From Acidimicrobiaceae bacterium (GTDB lineage Bacteria; Actinomycetota; Acidimicrobiia; Acidimicrobiales; Palsa-688), in the NCBI GenBank assembly GCA_003158835.1, contig PMLI01000317.1:728-5964 (forward strand): a stretch of 5,237 nt of DNA, read 5' to 3'. The position numbers and the translations under genes are program-made. Shown piece by piece: positions 1-5,237 of this stretch (within the stretch, counting starts at the first letter, position 1; each line of letters opens with the position of its first letter). Below the pieces are notes generated by a model that was given only the letters and a program-made list of their open reading frames with translations, did not search any database and was not told where the DNA came from.

Positions 1-2
1 CC

Positions 3-38
3 GGCGCGGCCGGCGGCGAGATCACGGTCAGGAGCTGA
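3..38 (+). CDS. C-terminal end of an upstream gene (partial), product unknown
   Basis: In the frame starting at base 3 the sequence reads GAAGGEITVRS and then TGA at 36-38. All eleven sense codons end in G or C, as expected for a real gene in this GC-rich DNA. The other open readings of this edge are less protein-like: the frame ending in TGA at 41-43 is arginine-rich. The stop lies just before the GTG start at 40, so this gene and the next are probably in one operon. Too little is present to name a product. The assignment rests only on frame, codon bias and spacing. Confidence 0.42.
   Translation, partial: GAAGGEITVRS
30..34 (+). promoter_or_regulatory. Ribosome binding site for the zinc-ribbon membrane protein gene
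   Basis: AGGAG lies five bases before the GTG at 40. This supports GTG as the start even though the frame is open upstream to the window edge. The site overlaps the last codons of the upstream gene, as is usual in tightly packed operons. Confidence 0.6.
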
Positions 39-39
39 T

Positions 40-852
40 GTGACCGTCCCTGTCTACCCGGGAGCCATCGCGGGGTACTGCGGCCGCTGCGGTACACCGT
101 TGAACGTGGGCCACGGCGCGTTCTGCCGGACGTGCGGCAACCGCCTGGGCACCCAACAGCCGGCGGTCGCCGTCAACTACTCCTACCCGGTGGTCCCATC
201 GGCGTCGGTGCCGGCCGCCCAGCACAAGCTCGGCCACGCCCGCTTCGTCATCTTCGCTGCCCTGGTGCTCGGCGTGCTCGTCGGGGCCATCACCGCCGTG
301 ACCGTTTCTCTCAAGCCCTCCATCACCTATTGCCGCTTCTCGTGCGGGCCGGACGTGGGGCCCCGTCTGCTGGCCTCTACTCATTACAAGAGCTCGCAGT
401 TCGGTTACCGGGTGGAATACGACACGCGCGCCTTCAGCATAAGCAACCAAACCGCCACCGGGATGGAGTTGAGCGGCAACTACGGCGCCATGGTTTTCAA
501 CGCTACGGCCGGCCAAGACGTCTCGGGCGCCATCACTAAAGCCGTGAACAGCATCAACACCAGCACGTTCCAGAATATGAAAGTGCTCTGTTCGGGCATC
601 CCGGGGGCGGAAATAGGGTTTGTGGCGGGTACGGGCGAGACGTTCACCGCTGACTACGATCCCCCCGGTGGCGGTACGAGCCGCGTCGTGTCGGTCGCAG
701 TCATGGCCGCCACCAACGGCACTTTCACCCTCAGTGCCATCGCCATCGGGGCTCAGGACCTGACCTCGCCGGACCTCCTGCCATTCGGTTTTGCGGACGG
801 CCAAATTCTCGATTACCCCCTCACGAACACAGTCTGGCCAGGTCAGCAATGA
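40..852 (+). CDS. Zinc-ribbon, single-pass membrane protein with external domain of unknown function
   Basis: This 270-residue protein has three parts. Residues 14-32 form a short zinc ribbon with two CxxC pairs (C14/C17 and C29/C32). Residues about 69-91 form one hydrophobic helix, preceded by basic residues (H62, K63, H66, R68), which suggests the N-terminus is in the cytoplasm. Residues about 92-270 would then lie outside. This part has cysteines C98, C102 and C184 and a phrase near 121-127 (FGYRVEY) like those that open PsbP/LpqN-like lipoprotein folds; that resemblance is weak. The GTG start is chosen for the AGGAG five bases upstream and because the zinc ribbon begins soon after. The stop overlaps the ATG of the S53 peptidase gene (ATGA, 849-852), so the two are probably translated together and may act together at the membrane. 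Zinc-ribbon plus one-helix proteins are common in actinobacteria but mostly uncharacterised. The topology is inferred; the molecular function is unknown. Confidence 0.85.
   Translation: MTVPVYPGAIAGYCGRCGTPLNVGHGAFCRTCGNRLGTQQPAVAVNYSYPVVPSASVPAAQHKLGHARFVIFAALVLGVLVGAITAVTVSLKPSITYCRFSCGPDVGPRLLASTHYKSSQFGYRVEYDTRAFSISNQTATGMELSGNYGAMVFNATAGQDVSGAITKAVNSINTSTFQNMKVLCSGIPGAEIGFVAGTGETFTADYDPPGGGTSRVVSVAVMAATNGTFTLSAIAIGAQDLTSPDLLPFGFADGQILDYPLTNTVWPGQQ
849..852 (+). other. ATGA start/stop overlap (translational coupling)
   Basis: The peptidase ATG (849-851) overlaps the TGA stop (850-852) of the zinc-ribbon protein gene. Only a weak AGG (840-842) precedes the ATG, so the peptidase is probably translated by ribosomes ending the upstream gene. 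The overlap is seen directly; the coupling is inferred. Confidence 0.75.
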
Positions 853-2657
853 ACAAGAGCACGCTCACCGCCGGCTCCGTCCTCGTCGCCATCGCCCTAG
901 CGGCCTCGGGGTGCGCGCCCGGACCGAATGCCGCCGGCCCGAATGCCCCAGTGCGCCCCGGTGCCGCGGCACGACCGAACGCGGCGGGCCCTAACGCGGC
1001 AGTGGAGCCGGGAACGGCGCCGACAGCGGGGCAGGCGCTGCTTTCGGCCGAAGCCAAGGGTTCGCCGTCCGTGTACGTGGCGGAACGCCAGGACCGCGAC
1101 CTGGGCCCAGTGCCGGACAACCAACAGATCAGCGTCACGCTCACCCTGAGCGCGCGAAACCAGGGCCGCCTCAACGCTTTGCTGGCCCGGGGCGGGCGGG
1201 TCAGCGCCTCTCAGTGGGCCACAACCTACGGGCCCGCCCCGTCACGGGTGGCGGCGTTGCGCCTGGCCCTGGCCCGGGCCGGCATCGGCTCGCAGTGGCG
1301 CCCGGGCAACACATCTCTGACGGTGACGGCGCCCGCCGCGGCGCTGGAGCGCTTCTTCGGTGTCCCTGTGCACAACTTTAAGCCCGAGACGGGGGCCAGC
1401 TTCTACGGGCCCCTCAGGCAACCGGCCGTACCGAGCGCCCTGGCCCGGGCCGTTGTCGCCGTCACGGGTATGAGCGACTATCGCCGGCTCATAACTGCGG
1501 CCATTGTGGGGCCTGATGGTGTCACGCCGGCCCAAATGACGAGTTTCTACGACATGACGCCGCTGCGGTCCGCCGGGCTGGACGGCGCCGGGGTGACGGT
1601 CATGTTCCCGGAATGGGGGATGCCCCCGGCCGCCGTCCTCAGCGATTTCGCCACGAAGTTCGGCCTGCCCGCGTTCAACGTCAGCGTGGTCACCAACCCC
1701 GGCGCGTGGGGCGCCCCCTCCGTCGCAGGCGACCAGGGCTACGACGCGGTGTCCGGTGAGGCGGCGCTGGACCTCGAGGTCGTCCACGGCCTGGCCCCGG
1801 GCGCTCGCGAGATGGTCTACGCGCTCGGCAACAGCGCCGATCTGCCCGCCATGCTGCAGGCGATGGTGACCGCCCACCCCGGCGCCATTATCTCCAGCAG
1901 CATCTCCATGCACTGGTGCGACCAGGAGCAGGGCGCCAAGAACGACGCCATCGCCGAAGACAGCGTATTTACCCAGGCGGCCGCCCAGGGCACCTCCATT
2001 TTCTGGGCCGCCGGCGACCGGGGCGCCTACTCCTGCCTTCCCGACGCTCTCCCCTCAACCGAGTTCACTCTGGCCGTGCAACCCGACGCCTCGAGCCCGC
2101 ATGTGACGTCCGTGGGGGGCACAGCCGTCTTGTTGTCGTCCACCGGCGCCTATTACCAGGAGGCGGCCTGGGGCGAGCCCCTCGAGCAATGGGGCGGCGG
2201 CGGAGGCGTCAGCACCTTTTTCCCGCAGCCTTCGTGGCAGCAAGGCCCCGGCATAACCGGCCTTACCGGCCGGGGCCTACCGGACGTGTCTGCAAACGCT
2301 GACGTCCTCAGCGGCTGGGACACCTACTATCCGACCTCGAGCGGGCCCCAGGAGGGACCGTCCGGAGGTACGTCCGCCGCCACCCCGTGCTGGGCCGCCA
2401 TCACCGCTCTCATCGACGAAAGCCTCATAAACCAGCACCTGAAGACGGTCGGGTTTGCCAACCCGACGCTCTATTACTTCGCCACCGGCCCGAAGGGCAT
2501 GCCGGCGGCACCGTTCCATGAAATAACGGCGGGCAGCAATTTGCACTTCCCGGCTACGCCCGGATGGAACGAAGCGACCGGTCTCGGCTCACCCGATGTG
2601 GCTCACCTGACCGACGATTTCGCCTGGTACGACTCGACCCATCAGTCCGGCTCCTAG
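849..2657 (+). CDS. Lipoprotein S53 (sedolisin/kumamolisin-like) pro-peptidase
   Basis: A 602-residue serine-carboxyl endopeptidase of family S53, exported and probably lipid-anchored. Residues 1-22 are a lipoprotein signal peptide (lysine at 3, hydrophobic 8-19, lipobox ASGC, lipidated C22). Residues about 23-58 are a Pro/Ala/Asn-rich linker with an internal duplication. Residues about 85-210 match the pro-kumamolisin activation domain, including FFGVPVHNF at 169-177. The catalytic domain begins near 222. By family comparison the catalytic residues are E304 and D308 (GEAALD), the oxyanion-hole aspartate D390 (AAGD) and nucleophile S509 (GGTSAATP), all present, so the enzyme should be active. 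C357 and C396 could pair in a disulfide. The C-terminal calcium loop is altered: FHEIT and PGWNEATGLG where family members usually have aspartates at E558 and N574. The start is firm because the signal peptide begins directly at this ATG, which overlaps the previous stop. S53 enzymes typically work at acidic pH; that this one does is an inference. The natural substrate is unknown. Confidence 0.95.
   Translation: MNKSTLTAGSVLVAIALAASGCAPGPNAAGPNAPVRPGAAARPNAAGPNAAVEPGTAPTAGQALLSAEAKGSPSVYVAERQDRDLGPVPDNQQISVTLTLSARNQGRLNALLARGGRVSASQWATTYGPAPSRVAALRLALARAGIGSQWRPGNTSLTVTAPAAALERFFGVPVHNFKPETGASFYGPLRQPAVPSALARAVVAVTGMSDYRRLITAAIVGPDGVTPAQMTSFYDMTPLRSAGLDGAGVTVMFPEWGMPPAAVLSDFATKFGLPAFNVSVVTNPGAWGAPSVAGDQGYDAVSGEAALDLEVVHGLAPGAREMVYALGNSADLPAMLQAMVTAHPGAIISSSISMHWCDQEQGAKNDAIAEDSVFTQAAAQGTSIFWAAGDRGAYSCLPDALPSTEFTLAVQPDASSPHVTSVGGTAVLLSSTGAYYQEAAWGEPLEQWGGGGGVSTFFPQPSWQQGPGITGLTGRGLPDVSANADVLSGWDTYYPTSSGPQEGPSGGTSAATPCWAAITALIDESLINQHLKTVGFANPTLYYFATGPKGMPAAPFHEITAGSNLHFPATPGWNEATGLGSPDVAHLTDDFAWYDSTHQSGS
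924..1013 (+). repeat. 17-codon duplication in the linker after the lipobox
   Basis: Residues 26-38 and 43-55 of the peptidase precursor repeat with a 17-residue (51-bp) period, each reading PNAAGPNA.V.PG. Eleven of 13 compared residues agree, but nine of those eleven use different codons and the DNA matches at only 27 of 39 bases. The duplication therefore looks old and kept at the protein level. It lies between the lipid anchor and the prodomain, where a flexible spacer would hold the enzyme away from the membrane or pass through peptidoglycan. Confidence 0.7.
2654..2657. other. Convergent genes sharing stop sequence CTAG
   Basis: The plus-strand peptidase ends with TAG at 2655-2657, and the minus-strand c-di-GMP gene ends with TAG read from 2656 down to 2654. 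The palindrome CTAG serves both, so the genes overlap tail to tail by four bases. I see no stem-loop followed by a T run on either side, so transcripts probably read into the opposite gene unless Rho acts. Confidence 0.85.
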
Positions 2658-5237
2658 AACAAACCGACCAGGCCCCCGGTGGCGGCGCCCTCGAAAAGCA
2701 AGTGCCCAGGGGCCAGCAGTTCCGCCAGCTCTGCGGGCGGCAGGCCGGGCGAGAAAAGGTAGCCCTGGCCCAGCCGGCACCCCAGGTCCAAAAGGATCCG
2801 GTGCTGTTCGGGGGTGGAGACGCCTTCGGCGATCACCCCTACCCCGATGCTGCTGCCCAGCTGGACGATCGTGCGCACAAGCTCCGCCGTCCGGTCGTCC
2901 TGGCCCAGTCCGGCCACAAAGCTCCTGTCGATCTTGAGCACATCTATAGGGAGCCGGTGGAGAGACTGGAGCGACGAGTAGCCGGTCCCAAAGTCGTCGA
3001 CGTGGACCTGGATATGCCTGCTGTGCAACTCGTTCAGCATTTCCACCGCCCGGTCGATGTCGTCCATGATCACGCCCTCGGTTATTTCCAGGGCGATCAG
3101 GTCGGGCCGGGCACCGGTCTCTTCGAGCACGCGGTCAAGCTGTTCGAAAAAGCGCGGGCTCCAGAACTCGCGATTGGAGAGGTTGATGCTCACCCGCGTC
3201 CCCGGCCTCAGCACGGAGGCGAAGTGCCAGGCGACCATCTGGTGGCACGCCTCCGCCACCACCCAGGCACCCATGGGCACGATCAGGCCCGAGTCTTCCG
3301 CCACGGGCAAGAAGTGGAGCGGGTTGACCAGGCCTCGGATGGGGTGGCGCCAGCGGATGAGCGCCTCGAGGGCTTCGACAGCCCCCGTGGCCAGGTCGAC
3401 GACGGGCTGGTAATGAAGTTCGAGGTGACCGTCGGGGCTTTGAGGGCCTGGGGCCTGGGCGGCGTCGGTGCCCTCGGGTGGCGCCGCGCCGGGCTCGTCC
3501 AGGCCAGCCATGTAAAGACCTCCGGGGCCGGTCCGCAGGGCAGCGTCCCCGTAACCGAAGAGGTAGTCCCCCCGCGCCGCGGCGGGGTGGCCGGAGCCCT
3601 CGATGGCCTGGCGGAGTTCCGTCTCGGTCTTGTGACGAGCCAAGGCGGAGGCGTGCATGGAGGCGTCAAAGGTGGCGTAACTTCCCCGTGCCGTCGACTT
3701 GGCCCTGTACATGGCGATGTCCGCATCCCGGAGCACGTCTTCGGGTTTGTCGTAGCCGGTCATACTGGTCGCCACGCCCAGGCTCCCCGTGACCACGACC
3801 TCGTGGCCGTCGAGCTCGTACGGCACCCGCAGGCTGCCGAGCAGGCGCCGCACTATCCGCTGGACCGAGGCGAAATCGGGGACGTCCAGGACCAGCAAGG
3901 CAAACTCGTCGCCACCGAAACGGGCCGCCGTGTCCGATTCCCGCAGCTGCGACCGGATGCGTTCAGCCACCTGGACGAGCAGATTGTCGCCGAACTGATG
4001 ACCGAGACTGTCGTTGAGGTTTTTGAAATTGTCGAGGTCGAGCCACAGGACGGTGTACGTGTAGCCCGGGCGGCGCTTGGCATTGGCGACCGCCTGGGAG
4101 AGCCGGTCCATGAAGAGGACCCGGTTGGGCAGGCCGGTGAGGCTGTCGAACAGAGCCTGGTGGCGTAAGCGCTCCTCGAGAAGGCAGCGCTCGGTGATGT
4201 CGGTCAGCGAGCCCACTATCCGGGTGACGGGCGCCCCGGCCCCGGGGACGGCCAGACCGCGGCACAGGGCCCATCTGTAGTGACCGTCCACGGCTTTGAC
4301 CCGGTGCTCGTTGATAAGCGAGGGCCGCTGGCCTGACGTCAGGGCCGAGAGCTCACCCAGGAGAGCGTCGCGGTCGTCGGCGTGCACTCGGTCGAGCCAT
4401 TCCTCGGGCCGGTCACCGATCTCGGTGCCGCTGAAGCCCAGCATCTGTTTCCAGCGCGACGAGTAATAGACGGTGCCCTTCACCAGGTCCCAGTCCCACA
4501 CGCCGTCGTTGACCGCCTGCGCCGCCAGCGCGTAACGTTCCTCGCTCTCGCGGACGGCCTGCGCCATCTCCTTTTCCCGTTCATACGAGCGGGCCAGGTC
4601 ATCGCTGCGCTGGCTCAGCGAACGCATCAAAGAACGATGGTCCAGGGCCTCGCTGAACATGGCGGACCACATGAAGATGAAGTTCTGGCCCACGAAGCTG
4701 GACGCGATGGGGTCGGCGATGGCCAGAAAACCCCAATCGGTGCCGGTGCTCTTGACCGGGAAGAGGGACACGAAGCACTCCGGCCCCGCCGTCTGGAAAA
4801 GCTCTTCGGGCGGGAAGAGCTCGACCCGGCAGGTGGAGGAGGCGAGCTCGAGCTCCTGTCCCGGGAAATCTGACGTCCCCGTCACCTCCAGGTCCCCGGC
4901 CGGGCCTAACCCGTCTTGCCGGTCCCCACCCGGGCCTAACCCGTCTTGCCGGTCCCCGGCCGGGCGGCGCCAGAATGCCAGCAGTCCCAGGCGGGCGCCG
5001 GTGCGTTGCAGCCAGCTCAAGGAGGTCGGGTCGCTGTCGCGGTCCAGCAGGTCAAGGGTGATCTCGTACTCGTCGCGCATGGCTTTGCGCAGGCCGTAGT
5101 AAGCGTCGTTCCGCTCCCCGAACACGGCTTTGGTGAGAGCAAGCTTGACCTGGGCCAAGCATTGGTCGAGCCTCGCCCCCGCCCCGTCTGCCAGCCCGTC
5201 AGCCAGCCCGTCAGCCAGCCCGTCGGCCAGCCCGTCG
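2654..5237 (-). CDS. Sensor PAS-GGDEF-EAL c-di-GMP cyclase/phosphodiesterase (5' end beyond window)
   Basis: Residues are numbered from the TTG at 5158, the only in-window start candidate (834 residues). Region 20-175 is a GAF-like sensor with a repeat-filled loop (66-89), followed by a coiled coil (about 176-205). A PAS domain of the PAS_3 type spans about 207-324 (DGVWDWDL). The GGDEF domain (about 335-500) has GGDEF at 415-419, metal and substrate residues D374, K379, N382 and D391, and an intact inhibitory site RESD (406-409). The EAL domain (about 578-815) keeps E598/R602 (EALIR), N659, E691, D721/D722 (DDFGTG), K742, E778 and Q798. Both making and cleaving c-di-GMP are therefore possible; which dominates cannot be told. 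No transmembrane helix is seen, so it is probably cytosolic. The frame is open upstream of TTG to the edge and reads RLDQCLAQVK across it, with no ribosome binding site at normal spacing, so the true N-terminus is probably outside. Actinobacterial relatives, as I recall them, carry a LacI-like ligand-binding domain there; that is inference. A proline/alanine/glycine-rich insert separates GGDEF from EAL. Confidence 0.93.
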   Translation of the reverse strand, partial: DGLADGLADGLADGLADGAGARLDQCLAQVKLALTKAVFGERNDAYYGLRKAMRDEYEITLDLLDRDSDPTSLSWLQRTGARLGLLAFWRRPAGDRQDGLGPGGDRQDGLGPAGDLEVTGTSDFPGQELELASSTCRVELFPPEELFQTAGPECFVSLFPVKSTGTDWGFLAIADPIASSFVGQNFIFMWSAMFSEALDHRSLMRSLSQRSDDLARSYEREKEMAQAVRESEERYALAAQAVNDGVWDWDLVKGTVYYSSRWKQMLGFSGTEIGDRPEEWLDRVHADDRDALLGELSALTSGQRPSLINEHRVKAVDGHYRWALCRGLAVPGAGAPVTRIVGSLTDITERCLLEERLRHQALFDSLTGLPNRVLFMDRLSQAVANAKRRPGYTYTVLWLDLDNFKNLNDSLGHQFGDNLLVQVAERIRSQLRESDTAARFGGDEFALLVLDVPDFASVQRIVRRLLGSLRVPYELDGHEVVVTGSLGVATSMTGYDKPEDVLRDADIAMYRAKSTARGSYATFDASMHASALARHKTETELRQAIEGSGHPAAARGDYLFGYGDAALRTGPGGLYMAGLDEPGAAPPEGTDAAQAPGPQSPDGHLELHYQPVVDLATGAVEALEALIRWRHPIRGLVNPLHFLPVAEDSGLIVPMGAWVVAEACHQMVAWHFASVLRPGTRVSINLSNREFWSPRFFEQLDRVLEETGARPDLIALEITEGVIMDDIDRAVEMLNELHSRHIQVHVDDFGTGYSSLQSLHRLPIDVLKIDRSFVAGLGQDDRTAELVRTIVQLGSSIGVGVIAEGVSTPEQHRILLDLGCRLGQGYLFSPGLPPAELAELLAPGHLLFEGAATGGLVGLF
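3428..3598 (-). other. Extra segment of about 57 residues between GGDEF and EAL
   Basis: In most tandem GGDEF-EAL proteins the helix TELRQAIE is followed within a few residues by the EAL start LELHYQP. Here residues about 521-577 intervene. The first half holds aromatic residues (DYLFGYGD, GGLYMAGLD); the second half is Pro/Ala/Gly-rich (AAPPEG, QAPGPQSPDG). The frame is unbroken and both flanking domains look complete, so this is an added linker and not damage. Confidence 0.7.
4891..4964. repeat. 30-bp tandem repeat, about 2.5 copies, inside the c-di-GMP gene
   Basis: Units lie at 4891-4920 and 4921-4950 (28 of 30 bases identical) and a partial third at 4951-4964 (14 of 14 identical to the start of the first unit). 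Thirty bases are ten codons, so copy changes keep the frame. The minus strand encodes AGDRQDGLGP, GGDRQDGLGP and AGD (residues 67-89). The array lies in a loop between two predicted strands of the sensor region, so length changes should be tolerated. The near-identity suggests recent expansion. Confidence 0.92.
5191..5237. repeat. 12-bp tandem repeat, at least four copies, at the window edge
   Basis: The unit CCAGCCCGTCAG (last copies with GG or cut by the edge) starts at 5191, 5203, 5215 and 5227, with a degenerate partial copy at 5183-5190. Read on the minus strand in the c-di-GMP gene frame it gives DGLA four times, then DGAGAGRLDQCL leading into the sensor region. The copies differ almost only in the third base of the alanine codon (GCC, GCT, GCT, GCA). 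The array runs out of the window, so its full length is unknown. Confidence 0.9.

Noticed and set aside
2..43. Alternative upstream frame ending in TGA at 41-43, which would overlap the GTG start by GTGA
   Set aside because: It is a possible coupled overlap, but the encoded tail is unusually arginine-rich, and the frame ending at 36-38 has better codon bias and a more ordinary protein tail.
28..849. Minus-strand open frame of 273 codons opposite the zinc-ribbon gene
   Set aside because: Its product is rich in Arg, His, Gly and Ala with no recognisable domain. The plus strand has a zinc ribbon, a transmembrane helix and correct start and stop overlaps with its neighbours.
1242..1913. Minus-strand open frame of 223 codons within the peptidase gene
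   Set aside because: It lies wholly opposite conserved S53 prodomain and catalytic sequence and reads as low-complexity Arg/Gly/His-rich protein, typical of a shadow frame.
2640..2720. Possible bidirectional terminator between the convergent genes
   Set aside because: GC-rich short complementary stretches exist, but I find no convincing stem-loop with a following T run on either strand, and the region codes for protein up to the shared stop.
2564..4168. Long open frame (534 codons) on the plus strand, opposite the c-di-GMP gene
   Set aside because: Its translation shows no domain, while the opposite strand gives an unbroken GGDEF-EAL protein with all catalytic motifs. Long antisense frames are expected in DNA this rich in G and C.
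4891..5237. Possible CRISPR array or attachment-site repeats
   Set aside because: The repeats are directly tandem without spacers, have codon-multiple periods and are translated in frame in the c-di-GMP gene.

Overview
The window is a densely coding, high-GC stretch with almost no intergenic DNA. It fits an Actinomycetota-type genome, possibly a soil or acidophilic lineage. That assignment is an inference from strong G/C at third codon positions, overlapping start and stop codons, GTG use, a lipoprotein S53 (sedolisin) peptidase, and a PAS-GGDEF-EAL protein whose sensor region resembles actinobacterial relatives recalled from memory. No rRNA, tRNA, transposase or CRISPR array is visible.

Layout: the plus strand carries an operon fragment. 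It begins with the last codons of an upstream gene (stop at 36-38). Next comes a 270-residue protein (40-852) with a cytoplasmic-type zinc ribbon, one transmembrane helix and an external domain of unknown function. A 602-residue lipoprotein S53 pro-peptidase follows (849-2657). The last two genes overlap by ATGA, so they are probably translationally coupled. The rest of the window (2654 to the right edge) is one large minus-strand gene for a c-di-GMP enzyme with GAF-like region, PAS, GGDEF and EAL. All recognised catalytic residues are present in both the cyclase and the phosphodiesterase domains. It converges on the peptidase gene, and both stop codons lie inside the tetranucleotide CTAG at 2654-2657, so there is no room for a terminator between them.

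The c-di-GMP gene is probably cut by the right edge. Its frame stays open to the last base, and the only in-window upstream start candidate is a TTG with no convincing ribosome binding site. It also holds two in-frame minisatellites, a 12-bp array coding for DGLA repeats at the window edge and a 30-bp array coding for GDRQDGLGP-type repeats, plus an unusual insert of about 57 residues between GGDEF and EAL.

Functionally, the plus-strand pair looks like a cell-envelope module: a membrane protein with a zinc ribbon plus a membrane-tethered acid-type protease that may be freed when its prodomain is removed. The minus-strand protein would make and/or break down c-di-GMP in response to a cytosolic signal. 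The convergent arrangement does not show that the two parts work together. No clearly new defence or mobile system is visible. The most unusual points are the repeat arrays and GGDEF-EAL insert, the altered calcium-site residues of the peptidase, and the zinc ribbon/peptidase coupling.
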